Shown piece after piece: positions 1-24,077 of a stretch of DNA of 64,000 nt. Source of the DNA: Eleginops maclovinus (Eukaryota > Chordata > Actinopteri > Perciformes > Eleginopidae). The notes under the pieces are model-generated. The model did not search any database. It was not told the origin of the DNA and saw nothing but the letters and a program-made list of their open reading frames with translations. Within the stretch, counting starts at the first letter, position 1, and each line of letters starts with the position of its first letter. The stretch spans positions 4,210,243 through 4,274,242 of the forward strand of contig NC_086352.1 in NCBI RefSeq assembly GCF_036324505.1, read 5' to 3'. A program made the position numbers and the translations under genes.

Positions 1-1590
1 AGAGAGAGGAACAGAACCATCAGTCAGAGAGAGGAACAGAACCATCAGTCACTGAGAGCAACAAAACCATCAGTCAGAGAGAGGAACAGAACCATCAATT
101 AGAGAGAGGAACAGAACCATAAGTCAGAGAGAGGAACAGAACCATCAGTCAGAGAGAGGAACAGAACCATAAGTCAGAGAGAGGAACAGAACAATCAGTC
201 AGAGAGAGGAACAGAACCATCAGTCAGAGAGAGGAACAGAACCATCAATCACAGAAAGGAACAAAACCATAAGTCAGACAGAGGAACAGAACCATCAGTC
301 AGAGAGAGGAACAGAACCATCAGTCAGAGAGAGGAACAGAACCATCAGTCACTGAGAGCAACAGAACCATCAGTCAGAGAGAGGAACAGAACCATCAGTC
401 AGAGAGAGGAACAGAATCATAAGTCAGAGAGAGGAACATAACCATCAGTCACTGAGAGCAACAGAACCATCAGTCAGAGAGAGGAACAGAACCATAAGTC
501 AGAGAGAGGAACAGAACCATCAGTCAGAGAGAGAGAGGAACAGAACCATCAGTCAGAGAGAGGAACAGAACCATCAGTCAGAGAGAGGAACAGAACCATC
601 AGTCACTGAGAGCAACAGAACCATCAGTCAGAGAGAGGAACAGAACCATAAGTCAGAGAGAGGAACAGAACCATCAGTCAGAGAGAGAGAGGAACAGAAC
701 CATCAGTCAGAGAGAGGAACAGAACCATCTGTCAGAGAGAGGAACAGAACAACCAGTCACTGAGAGCAACAGAACCATCAGTCAGAGAGAGGAACAGAAC
801 CATAAGTCAGAGAGAGGAACAGAACCATCAGTCAGAGAGAGGAACAGAACCATCAGTCAGAGAGAGGAACAGAACCATCAGTCACTGAGAGCAACAGAAC
901 CATCAGTCAGAGAGAGGAACAGAACCATAAGTCAGAGAGAGGAACAGAACCATCAGTCAGAGAGAGGAACAGAACCATCAGTCAGAGAGAGGAACAGAAC
1001 CATCAGTCACTGAGAGCAACAGAACCATCAGTCAGAGAGAGGAACAGAACCATAAGTCAGAGAGAGGAACAGAACCATCAGTCAGAGAGAGAGAGGAACA
1101 GAACCATCAGTCAGAGAGAGGAACAGAACCATCAGTCAGAGAGAGGAACAGAACCACCAGTCACTGAGAGCAACAGAACCATCAGTCAGAGAGAGGAACA
1201 GAACCATAAGTCAGAGAGAGGAACAGAACCATCAGTCAGAGAGAGGAACAGAACCATCAGTCAGAGAGAGGAACAGAACCATCAGTCACTGAGAGCAACA
1301 GAACCATCAGTCAGAGAGAGGAACAGAACCATCAGTCAGAGAGAGGAACAGAACCATAAATCGGAGAGAAGAACAGAACCATCAGTCAGAGAGAGGAACA
1401 GAACCATCAGTCACTGAGAGCAACAGAACCATCAGTCAGAGAGAGGAACAGAACCATCAATCAGAGAGAGGAACAGAACCATCAGTCAGAGAGAGGAACA
1501 GAACCATAAGTCAGAGAGAGGAACAGAACCATAAGTCAGAGAGAGGAACAGAACCATCAGTCACTGAGAACAACAGAACCTAGAGGGGAG
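1..1590. repeat. Minisatellite, 25-bp unit
   Basis: About 60 tandem copies of a 25-bp unit built around CAGTCAGAGAGAGGAACAGA plus ACCAT. A variant unit carrying CACTGAGAGCAAC recurs every few copies, which gives a visible higher-order pattern. The array starts before the window. By position it lies in vps13c intron 10. No coding exon is seen inside it. Confidence 0.95.
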
Positions 1591-2031
1591 GTGTTTTAGG
1601 GGGCGGTTAAGTTACGTAATAAGTTAGCACAGCATATCACATGAAGGTACAATATTCTTGATCATCCCATCTCTTTAAACAGGAGCCTCAGACTGCGGAA
1701 AACAGGGGAAATATGGAGGGTTGATTTTGAGCTGGTTATGGAAATAACTTATTTGAACTCAAAGCGTAAGAACCTTTCTTCTACTTTAACTTATTTGAAA
1801 AGTGTGCGCATTAAAACTTGAATACTGTGTAATATATTTTTACCCTCACAAAACATGTTTTATAAAGAGGGGGGGTACCTGTGTTTCTCAGTGATATCTT
1901 TGGGGGGGTGGGGGGTACCTGTGTACATATATCTTCAAGAAGTACAATAAGAACTGGGCCATATTCCATTCTACTTTTAGAATCAGTTTGGAGAGGGTTG
2001 GAGAGTTGAGAGATCTCAAAGTGCTCTTCAC
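1591..2031. other. vps13c intron 10, single-copy part
   Basis: No exon is visible. At 1841-1925 there is a short copy of the same repeat that opens the large array at 2868: TACCCTCACAAAAC, then TATAAAGAGG, then G-runs followed by TACCTGTG. The repeat is therefore present at least twice in this gene, in intron 10 and in intron 7. Confidence 0.6.
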
Positions 2032-14795
<12,764 letters not shown>

Positions 14796-15039
14796 GGTGC
14801 AGATCCGGATCCTGATTCAGGCTCTGGTTCGGGTCTTTGCTCAAGAGCCACGTCAATCCTGGAGGGAAGTGACTCTCTCCGTGCTCGGCTGTATCGATTG
14901 GTTCTGTCTGCTCTTAGATTACGCTGTGTGAGAAGGAGAGCATCGATCGGTCAGCTGACAGGGGTGGTGTCTGTCATGAACACAATTACATTTAATTATG
15001 TTTATACTAGGGCACGTGACCAAGGCTGTAAAGTAACTA
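14796..15039 (-). promoter_or_regulatory. vps13c: Presumed vps13c 5' flank
   Basis: This is the only non-array DNA between the vps13c start codon and the 4-kb minisatellite, so the promoter and 5' UTR should begin here. A CCAAT on the gene strand is at 14895-14899. No TATA box is convincing. The far end (15022-15045) reads GCTGTAAAGTAACTAGGTGG, then TAAGTACATTTA, like the start of a common teleost repeat. Confidence 0.4.
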
Positions 15040-18000
15040 GGTGGTAAGTACATTTAATAAAGTACATTTAATAAAGAACATTTAATAAAGAACGTTTAAT
15101 AAAGAACATTTAATAAAGAACGTTTAATAAAGAACGTTTAATAAAGTACATTTAATAAAGAACATTTAATAAAGTACATTTAATAAAGAACATTTAATAA
15201 AGAACGTTTAATAAAGAACATTTAATAAAGTACATTTAATAAAGAACATTTAATAAAGTACATTTAATAAAGAACGTTTAATAAAGAACATTTAATAAAG
15301 AACGTTTAATAAAGAACGTTTAATAAAGTACATTTAATAAAGAACATTTAATAAAGAACATTTAATAAAGAACGTTTAATAAAGAACATTTAATAAAGTA
15401 CATTTAATAAAGAACATTTAATAAAGTACATTTAATAAAGTACATTTAATAAAGTACATTTAATAAAGAACGTTTAATAAAGAACATTTAATAAAGTACA
15501 TTTAATAAAGAACATTTAATAAAGTACATTTAATAAAGAACGTTTAATAAAGAACATTTAATAAAGAACGTTTAATAAAGAACGTTTAATAAAGAACGTT
15601 TAATAAAGAACATTTAATAAAGTACATTTAATAAAGAACATTTAATAAAGTACATTTAATAAAGAACATTTAATAAAGTACATTTAATAAAGTACATTTA
15701 ATAAAGTACATTTAATAAAGAACGTTTAATAAAGAACATTTAATAAAGTACATTTAATAAAGAACATTTAATAAAGTACATTTAATAAAGAACATTTAAT
15801 AAAGAACATTTAATAAAGAACGTTTAATAAAGAACGTTTAATAAAGTACATTTAATAAAGAACATTTAATAAAGAACATTTAATAAAGAACATTTAATAA
15901 AGTACATTTAATAAAGAACATTTAATAAAGAACATTTAATAAAGAACGTTTAATAAAGAACGTTTAATAAAGAACATTTAATAAAGAACATTTAATAAAG
16001 TACATTTAATAAAGAACGTTTAATAAAGAACATTTAATAAAGAACATTTAATAAAGAACATTTAATAAAGTACATTTAATAAAGTACATTTAATTAAGAA
16101 CGTTTAATAAAGAACGTTTAATAAAGAACATTTAATAAAGAACATTTAATAAAGAACGTTTAATAAAGTACATTTAATAAAGTACATTTAATAAAGAACG
16201 TTTAATAAAGAACATTTAATAAAGAACATTTAATAAAGAACATTTAATAAAGTACATTTAATAAAGAACATTTAATAAAGAACGTTTAATAAAGAACGTT
16301 TAATAAAGTACATTTAATAAAGTACATTTAATAAAGAACATTTAATAAAGAACATTTAATAAAGTACATTTAATAAAGAACGTTTAATAAAGAACGTTTA
16401 ATAAAGTACATTTAATAAAGAACATTTAATAAAGAACATTTAATAAAGAACATTTAATAAAGTACATTTAATAAAGTACATTTAATAAAGAACGTTTAAT
16501 AAAGAACATTTAATAAAGAACATTTAATAAAGAACATTTAATAAAGTACATTTAATAAAGAACATTTAATAAAGAACATTTAATAAAGAACGTTTAATAA
16601 AGAACGTTTAATAAAGTACATTTAATAAAGTACATTTAATAAAGAACATTTAATAAAGAACATTTAATAAAGTACATTTAATAAAGTACATTTAATAAAG
16701 AACATTTAATAAAGAACATTTAATAAAGTACATTTAATAAAGAACATTTAATAAAGTACATTTAATAAAGAACATTTAATAAAGAACATTTAATAAAGAA
16801 CATTTAATAAAGAACGTTTAATAAAGTACATTCAATAAAGAACGTTTAATAAAGTACATTTAATAAAAACATTTAATAAAGAACGTTTAATAAAGAACAT
16901 TTAATAAAGAACATTTAATAAAGAACGTTTAATAAAGTACATTTAATAAAAAACATTTAATAAAGAACGTTTAATAAAGAACATTTAATAAAGAACATTT
17001 AATAAAGAACATTTAATAAAGTACATTTAATAAAGAACGTTTAATAAAGTACATTTAATAAAGAACATTTAATAAAGAACATTTAATAAAGTACATTCAA
17101 TAAAGAACGTTTAATAAAGTACATTTAATAAAGAACATTTAATAAAGAACATTTAATAAAGTACATTTAATAAAGAACGTTTAATAAAGTACATTTAATA
17201 AAGAACATTTAATAAAGAACATTTAATAAAGAACATTTAATAAAGAACATTTAATAAAGTACATTCAATAAAGAACGTTTAATAAAGTACATTTAATAAA
17301 AAACATTTAATAAAGAACGTTTAATAAAGAACATTTAATAAAGAACATTTAATAAAGAACATTTAATAAAGTACATTTAATAAAGTACATTTAATAAAGA
17401 ACATTTAATAAAGTACATTCAATAAAGAACGTTTAATAAAGTACATTTAATAAAAAACATTTAATAAAGAACGTTTAATAAAGAACATTTAATAAAGAAC
17501 ATTTAATAAAGAACGTTTAATAAAGAACATTTAATAAAGTACATTTAATAAAGAACATTTAATAAAGTACATTTAATAAAGTACATTTAATAAAGAACGT
17601 TTAATAAAGAACGTTTAATAAAGAACATTTAATAAAGAACATTTAATAAAGAACATTCAATAAAGAACGTTTAATAAAGAACATTTAATAAAGTACATTT
17701 AATAAAGAACATTTAATAAAGTACATTTAATAAAGAACATTTAATAAAGAACGTTTAATAAAGTACATTTAATAAAGAACATTTAATAAAGAACATTTAA
17801 TAAAGAACATTTAATAAAGAACGTTTAATAAAGAACGTTTAATAAAGTACATTTAATAAAGTACATTTAATAAAGAACATTTAATAAAGAACATTTAATA
17901 AAGAACGTTTAATAAAGTACATTTAATAAAGTACATTTAATAAAGTACATTTAATAAAGAACATTTAATAAAGTACATTTAATAAAGTACATTTAATAAA

Positions 18001-19058
18001 GAACATTTAATAAAGTACATTTAATAAAGTACATTTAATAAAGTACATTTAATAAAGTACATTTAATAAAGAACATTTAATAAAGTACATTTAATAAAGT
18101 ACATTTAATAAAGTACATTTAATAAAGAACATTTAATAAAGTACATTTAATAAAGTACATTTAATAAAGTACATTTAATAAAGAACATTTAATAAAGTAC
18201 ATTTAATAAAGAACGTTTAATAAAGTACATTTAATAAAGAACGTTTAATAAAGAACATTTAATAAAGAACATTTAATAAAGTACATTTAATAAAGAACGT
18301 TTAATAAAGAACATTTAATAAAGTACATTTAATAAAGTACATTTAATAAAGAACGTTTAATAAAGAACGTTTAATAAAGTACATTTAATAAAGAACGTTT
18401 AATAAAGTACATTTAATAAAGAACATTTAATAAAGAACATTTAATAAAGAACATTTAATAAAGTACATTTAATAAAGAACGTTTAATAAAGAACATTTAA
18501 TAAAGAACATTTAATAAAGAACATTTAATAAAGAACGTTTAATAAAGAACATTTAATAAAGTACATTTAATAAAGAACGTTTAATAAAGAACGTTTAATA
18601 AAGAACATTTAATAAAGAACATTTAATAAAGAACATTTAATAAAGTACATTTAATAAAGAACATTTAATAAAGTACATTTAATAAAGAACATTTAATAAA
18701 GAACATTTAATAAAGTACATTTAATAAAGAACGTTTAATAAAGAACATTTAATAAAGTACATTTAATAAAGTACATTTAATAAAGTACATTTAATAAAGA
18801 ACATTTAATAAAGTACATTTAATAAAGTACATTTAATAAAGAACATTTAATAAAGAACATTTAATAAAGTACATTTAATAAAGTACATTTAATAAAGAAC
18901 GTTTAATAAAGTACATTTAATAAAGAACATTTAATAAAGTACATTTAATAAAGAACATTTAATAAAGCACATTTAATAAAGAACATTTAATAAAGTACAT
19001 TTAATAAAGTACATTTAATAAAGTACATTCAATAAAGAACATTTAATAAAGTACATTT
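15040..19058. repeat. 4-kb minisatellite, 14-bp unit with AATAAA in each copy
   Basis: About 285 units of TTTAATAAAGAACA, TTTAATAAAGTACA or TTTAATAAAGAACG. The three unit types are interspersed in runs that suggest higher-order patterns. Rare variants (TTCAATAAAG, AATAAAAAAC, one TTTAATTAAG) cluster around 16080 and 16830-17460. Every unit carries a consensus polyadenylation hexamer on the plus strand. Both edges resemble the sequence AAGTACATTTACT, so the array may have grown from a dispersed repeat of that type. Confidence 0.97.
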
Positions 19059-19107
19059 ACTTTTTTAGTAAACGGGTTAGGGTTAGCTTAGGGTTAGGTT
19101 TGGGGGT
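19059..19107. repeat. Short TTAGGG-rich block
   Basis: GGGTTAGGGTTAGCTTAGGG and GTTAGGTTTGGGGG: degenerate telomere-type repeats at the edge of the 14-bp array. Confidence 0.7.
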
Positions 19108-19304
19108 AAGAGATCAGGATTGTGAGTTGGTGGCACTGGCCTACAGATCTGTGGGTGAACACTATGTGACTGTATTTATCTGATAGGGTGATGGAGAGGG
19201 AGATAAGTCTATGTCACTGTGCGAGTGATTCAGGGGACCATTCCTCAGTGCCCCAGGAAGAGGGAGAGGGACGTTCCACAGGTGAGTAGGCCCCCAGCGG
19301 AGGA
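19108..19304. repeat. 195-bp direct repeat, copy 1
   Basis: From AGAGATCAGGATTGTGAGTT to AGGCCCCCAGCGGAGG it matches 21605-21801 almost base for base. The copies are about 2.5 kb apart, both preceded by GGTAAG and both next to TTAGGG-rich DNA. They could be the ends of one element or dispersed copies of one repeat. Confidence 0.85.
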
Positions 19305-20099
19305 CGGCCGGGCCGCAAGATCCCAAAAGACTGGACCAGAGAGGGTTCAGATTGGGTCTGTGTGTCGGTCTGGTTGACCTTATGAGTCCCTTTCATCATG
19401 GACCCTCCCTGTGTTTTTGTGCAGGGGCCTGCTGCCCAGCCCAATCCGACCGGGAACCAGTCTCACCTGCAGGGGAAATACAGAGGGGAGAAATGTTAGT
19501 GGTTGTGGCGGGACGTTTGAAATAAGGATGGGTGCTAGGGGGCTGCGAGGGGGGTGACTTGGGCTTAGTTTCAATGGGTGGGGGTGATGGAAAAGGGAAT
19601 CTGGTGTAAGCCTGCTTAGGCTTTAACCGTAGAACTGGGAGGGGCAGGAGGGGAGCTCTCCGTTGTTGCAGAGACTCCCGGGGGTGGGTTGGAGGGGAAA
19701 GTTTGGGGTTAGGATGGGGGAAGAAGTTAGGGTTAGTGTTAAGGTTGGGAGTGGGATACATACCCTGGTTTGGGTGGGGGGAGGAGTTAGGGTTAAGGTT
19801 GGGAGTGGGATACATACCCTGGTTTGGGTGGGGGGAGGAGGGGTTAGGGTTGGGGTCAGGATTGGGCGTGGGATACAAGCCCTGGTTCGGGTGGGGGGAC
19901 GAAGGGGGGGAGGTTCAAGGTTAGGATTAGGGATGGGTCCTTCGGAGATTGGGTTGGGGCAGTGGTTAGGCTTAGTGTGGGGGGAGAGGGGGGTGGGTTC
20001 TTCTGAAATGGGGAAAAGTGAATTGGGTGTTCTTTGTTTGGTCCTGTCAGGGGGTGGGGAGGAAGCAGAAGAGTTAGAGGCAGAGGTCTCCATTCCAAA
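19305..20099. repeat. GGTTAGGG-rich repetitive stretch with tandem 60-bp blocks
   Basis: Blocks such as GGGATACATACCCTGGTTTG followed by GGTGGGGGGA recur at about 19754, 19808 and 19870, mixed with degenerate GTTAGGGTT. The minus-strand translation is Pro/Thr/Asn-rich (TLTPPPTQTR) and continuous with the ORF1-like frame upstream. Confidence 0.6.
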
Positions 20100-20663
20100 T
20101 ACATGTTGTACAGTGTGCAGTGTGTGTGTGGTCAGCCTGGGGCCGTACCTCTTTCGAGCCCAACCTATAGCAATATGTAATGCTGTGGGGTATGTTTGAG
20201 TGTGTGTATTGTGGCGGCGTAGTGCTGCTGTAGAATGAGCATGTTTGTGTGCATCCAGTTTATGGTGTTCTGTTGTATTTTCCTGAATGTATGTTCTGTG
20301 GGTGTGGACGGTCTGATGAACTGAGTGAGTCGGTTGACTTGTCTGGTCATACCCGGTGGGGAAAAGCTGTGTGGTGACTGACTGGTCTGCTACATGTTTG
20401 TGGTGTATGGCCTGAATTAGCTTGAAATATTGTTTACTATTGTGTCTGGATCCGGCGGGTGGTGTAATGTGTGTTCGTAATGTTTGGCTGTGGGTGAAGT
20501 TGTGTTTGGTGTGTCTATGTAATGTTGTGGGAAAAGTGTGTGTGTTATTATGTGGCATGGATGGGTGTTGAGTGTGGCTATGGCTAATGGTAGCCATGTG
20601 TGCTAGCTGTGCATACTCTCCAACACCACTCCCCTGCGCAGCCTGGCTTCTGCATGAATACAT
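20100..20663 (-). pseudogene. Retroelement ORF1 (gag-like) remnant
   Basis: A minus-strand frame open from 20663 to 19623 (346 residues) contains QYFKLIQAIHHKHVADQ near 20440 and GWARKRYGPRLTTHTLHTV near 20130. I recall this pattern from an ORF1-type protein of teleost retroelements. Flanking residues are His/Thr-rich and look eroded, and no RT is nearby. The family assignment is from memory and uncertain; it could also be a chance frame in a GT-rich repeat. Confidence 0.35.
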
Positions 20664-21138
20664 GTTTCAATCGTATGGTGGGGACTCTCACCTAGGATGA
20701 TATGGCTGGTGTCGTCTCCTCAGTGGGTTCTGTATGGAACCGTAGGGGAAGAGCTCTGGGTGCTTCCAACAGGTATGCCGAGATGTGGTTGTATCCTGGA
20801 GGGCCTGTGAGAACACTTGAGGCAGAACTCTAGATGTTAAAATGTTTGTAGTCCGACTCCTTGTTAGGAGTAGAGGATGAGAGGAGGGCCCTTCTTGGTT
20901 TATAGAAAGGCATTCACAGGTTGAGTCCCGGACCGATGATTAAAGGTTTTAACTTTAATGTTTAAAAAGAAAGGTTTAAAACCAATTCAAACCAACAGGT
21001 TGAATTTCCACTATGTAAAAGGTAAAGGAGCACAGGTTGTGCGCAGTAGAGTGGGCCCTGACGTTTCGCTTCAGAGGGTGCTGGAGAGTAGCACAGCTGT
21101 GTTGGTTTTTAAATGTTGGGGAGGGAGGGTTAGGGTTA
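20664..21138. other. Unassigned repetitive-looking DNA
   Basis: No open frame of substance, RNA gene or clear repeat unit. It precedes a perfect inverted repeat. Confidence 0.4.
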
Positions 21139-21195
21139 GGTTGGTTGAAGCTTGGGGGAGGGACTAACCCTCCCTCCCCCAAGCTTCAACCAACC
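21139..21195. repeat. Perfect 24-bp inverted repeat with 9-bp spacer
   Basis: The arm GGTTGGTTGAAGCTTGGGGG plus AGGG (21139-21162) is exactly complementary to 21172-21195, separated by ACTAACCCT. The left flank is GGGTTAGGGTTA. Confidence 0.9.
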
Positions 21196-21604
21196 TATCA
21201 GTGTGTAATGAGTGTAGTGTGATTGGATAATGTCTTGATTGGCTTTCGGTTTTGGAGGGAATGTCCCTGATTGGATCTGCCAGGGGGTGTGGGGGTAGGG
21301 TGGTCAAATCAAAGCTCTGGATGTAGGCAGAGTAGCCTGTCTTCCATGTGGCTATTTAGCTCACTATGGAAGGCTTTGCTCTGGAACCTGGGGGACTGGG
21401 GTTCGAAGCCTGACTGACCTGAGGCTGACAACATGGATGTTGAAATTGTACACATTGTATGTTTGGGTGTGGTGTTGTTAGGTGATGAATGTTTCACTTT
21501 GGTTGAGTGAACTCATGACATGGGTTATGTGTGAAATGGGTGTAGTGAAGTCAGTCCAGATCTGTGGCACGGGCAGGGTTAGTTTTGGGTTTGGGTTGTG
21601 GGTA

Positions 21605-21801
21605 AGAGATCAGGATTGCGAGTTGGTGGCACTGGCCTACAGATCTGTGGGTAAACACTATGTGAATGTATTTAACTGATAGGGTGATGGAGAGGGAGAT
21701 AAGTCTACGTCACTCTGTGCGAGTGATTCAGGGGACCATTCCTCAGTGCCCCAGGAAGAGGGGAGGAAGACGTTCCACAGGTGAGTAGGCCCCCAGCGGA
21801 G
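21605..21801. repeat. 195-bp direct repeat, copy 2
   Basis: The partner of 19108-19304, with only scattered differences such as TTGCGAGTTGG for TTGTGAGTTGG and a few single-base changes. Confidence 0.85.
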
Positions 21802-21803
21802 GG

Positions 21804-21882
21804 GGTTTGGGTTAGGGTTAGGGTTAGGGTTAGGGTTAGGGTTAGCTGAGGGTTAGGGTTAGGGTTAGGGTTAGCTGACCTT
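21804..21882. repeat. Interstitial telomeric repeat (TTAGGG)n
   Basis: Perfect GGGTTAGGGTTAGGG runs are interrupted by GCTGAGG. The block is internal, with unique DNA on both sides, so it is not a chromosome end. Confidence 0.93.
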
Positions 21883-22741
21883 TATTGTTTATGTTTATTT
21901 TTCTGTTCGTGTAAAGATTCACACATATTTATTTCAGGAAGATTCCTGTAGTTCTGTCACTTACAAGAAGATGTATTTCCTATACGTGTATCTATCCTCC
22001 TCCCCCTCAGAGTTTCCCTCATTTTCTCCCTCCGATTCTCCCTCTGTTTCTCCTTCAGTTTCCCCCTCAGTTTCTCCCTCAGTTTCTCTCTCAGTTTCTC
22101 CCTCTGTTTCTCCCTCTGTTTCTCCCTCTGTTTCTCCCTCTGTTTCTCAGATCTAAAGTGTATTGAATTTTTAAACTTTGTGAGGCTGTGATTGGCCGGA
22201 TAACATGTCTCTATTCTGTGTATTTATATTGTGTATTTATACATCTATGGATATTAATCCTTTATTATTCATGCTATTTATTCACATTTATTTCTGTAAT
22301 GTATTCATCCTCTCCTGCTCAAATGTTTATCTTTACTGTTTTCTATTTATTTGGATTTACTTCTCATTCATGTGCAATGTTCTTCTCAATGCGGCTGTGA
22401 TGAATGACTGTTTACCGAGAAAATGGGTTGTTGTTGTTGTTGTTATTGTTTATAAAATGTCCTTCGCTGTGAATTCTTTACATCACTTTAGATCTGATGC
22501 TTTCACCAGCCTCACTTGCAATAAGTGAGGGGGGGGGGGTGCACTGTCACCATGGAAACAACCTGAAACAGGAAGTGGCCGAGCGGTGTTTTTGTACATC
22601 CTAATCAAAAATCACTTCCTGCTGATGGCCGGTAATCAGCAGCTGATTGGTGCTGAGTGCAGCATGATGTCATCAGCGCGGGAAGCTTCGGGGAATCAGC
22701 GCCATGTTTGCGGAGTGGCTGATTGAGGATAATAATAATGA
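21883..22741. other. Intergenic DNA upstream of agrp
   Basis: A TTTCTCCCTCAG-type short array lies at 22010-22150 and a GTTGTTGTT run near 22427. No coding exon is recognised. Confidence 0.5.
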
Positions 22742-22843
22742 GACGAAGAAGAAGAAGAAGAAGAAGAAGAAGAAGAAGAAGAAGAAGAAGAAGAAGAAGA
22801 AGAAGAAGAAGAAGAAGAAGAAGAAGAAGAAGAAGAAGAAGAA
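22742..22843. repeat. (GAA)n microsatellite
   Basis: About 100 bp of AAG/GAA repeat, a polypurine run of the triplex-prone type. Confidence 0.95.
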
Positions 22844-23028
22844 ACGATGCTCTACTGAAAACACGACCCATAATGCACTCTGTTTAATGACCGCAACAAT
22901 AAATAACTAATCATTCAAATGTTATTAAAACCTGAGTTTTTCCACTAAATTCAAAATAAACCTAAAACTTCTATTGAAAAAAAAAAAGAGTTTTATGTGA
23001 TAAGTTTAAGTGTTTTGAATCCGGGGCG

Positions 23029-23105
23029 GGTCAGGCTCCTGGTGGATCAGTGTACCGGGGGTCAGTCCGACTGAGAGGACGCAGGTCCAAATCCCACCTT
23101 TGACC
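23029..23105 (+). ncRNA. tRNA-like sequence (tRNA pseudogene or SINE head)
   Basis: A 77-base stretch starts GGTCAGG and ends CTTTGACC, which can pair as an acceptor stem. It has an A-box-like TGGTGGATCAGTG, a GTCC/GGAC stem around GACTGAG (CTG anticodon position), and a B-box-like GGTCCAAATCC before ACC. The match to a functional tRNA is imperfect. A tRNA-derived SINE head is equally possible. Confidence 0.4.
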
Positions 23106-23600
23106 CCCATGCATGGTAGGCTCCTTCAAAACCCTTCACTTACTGCTGTTGGTCCTGAAATGATCACCTGTTTACCTGCAAACACTTTATGTTGTTTACT
23201 TATAATGCAAACACTGATGCCAGTGGTCAGAGGAGAGTGGACAGACTGGTTCAGGATGATGGACAGCAGCAGTAACTGGTGTGCAGGAGACCCTCTCTGA
23301 GCCCAACACCTGGAGCCCTGGAGCAGCTGCCGGGTCGATGTGGACCAACACCAGCTCCTTGTTGAGTCCATTCCACAGAAAATGAAGTTCTGAAGGAAAA
23401 GGGGTCCAACCCGGTGCTGGCAAGGTGTTCCTGATAAAGGGGCTGGAGAGTGTATGTTCTGTTTATTTGTGTACATTTGACTATACATACATTTTCTGTT
23501 TATGTCTATTTTGTATTTTATTTTTAAATCATAATTTCCCAAACTGGGATCAATCAATGTATTCCTCATCCTGACGAGTCCCCCCCCTGTCTCCACATTA
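23106..23600. mobile_element. Dispersed teleost repeat fragment
   Basis: GGGGTCCAACCCGGTGCTGG followed by AAGGTGTTCCTGATAAAGGG (near 23400-23445) is a phrase I recognise from many teleost genomes at the end of an interspersed repeat. The family is not assigned, and the left boundary may join the tRNA-like block at 23029. Confidence 0.4.
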
Positions 23601-23833
23601 GCACTAAAGGATGATGTTTAAAAACAGCATTCAAACTCTGCCCTAGTTGTTAGATAAAAGAGACCTTTCCATCCCAGCAGGATTGATATAAAATTACGCA
23701 GATTTTCCAGATGTTTCTGAAGATGATTTCCTGACGTAGCGAGGGAAGAGGACCTATTAAAATTAACTCAGAGGATCCAACCGGTGATTATAATTACACC
23801 ACGTCATTGGAGGGTGGTCATGTGACCTCCACT

Positions 23834-23937
23834 CCTTTAAAAGACCCAACGTTTCCTCCAGAGCCACCACTCAACAACAACAGCGGTGTAAACAACAACA
23901 ACAGCTGGATAAACATCAACAAGAGGACCAACAACAA
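23834..23937 (+). promoter_or_regulatory. agrp: agrp core promoter and non-coding exon 1
   Basis: A TATA-like TTTAAAAG lies at 23834-23841. About 25-30 bp downstream begins a CAA-rich leader (AGCCACCACTCAACAACAAC) ending at a consensus donor, ACAACAA|GTAAGT (exon end 23937). The arrangement fits a TATA promoter with a short untranslated first exon. The transcription start is inferred. Confidence 0.55.
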
Positions 23938-24077
23938 GTAAGTCTCCATTTTTAAAGAACTATAATTTAATAAAGTAATACATGTTTTACAAATGTGTAT
24001 TATTTTATTACTAACTGATGTGAATGCCTTTGACCCAGGAGGAGAAGCAGAGGATTGTGGGAGTTGTAGTTCTCAGG

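Noticed and set aside
1..1590. CRISPR-like regular repeats (also 24430-26140 and 33745-35135)
   Set aside because: Units are contiguous with no unique spacers and the host is a vertebrate; these are minisatellites.
21804..21882. Chromosome end
   Set aside because: TTAGGG is short, interrupted and has single-copy DNA and genes on both sides.
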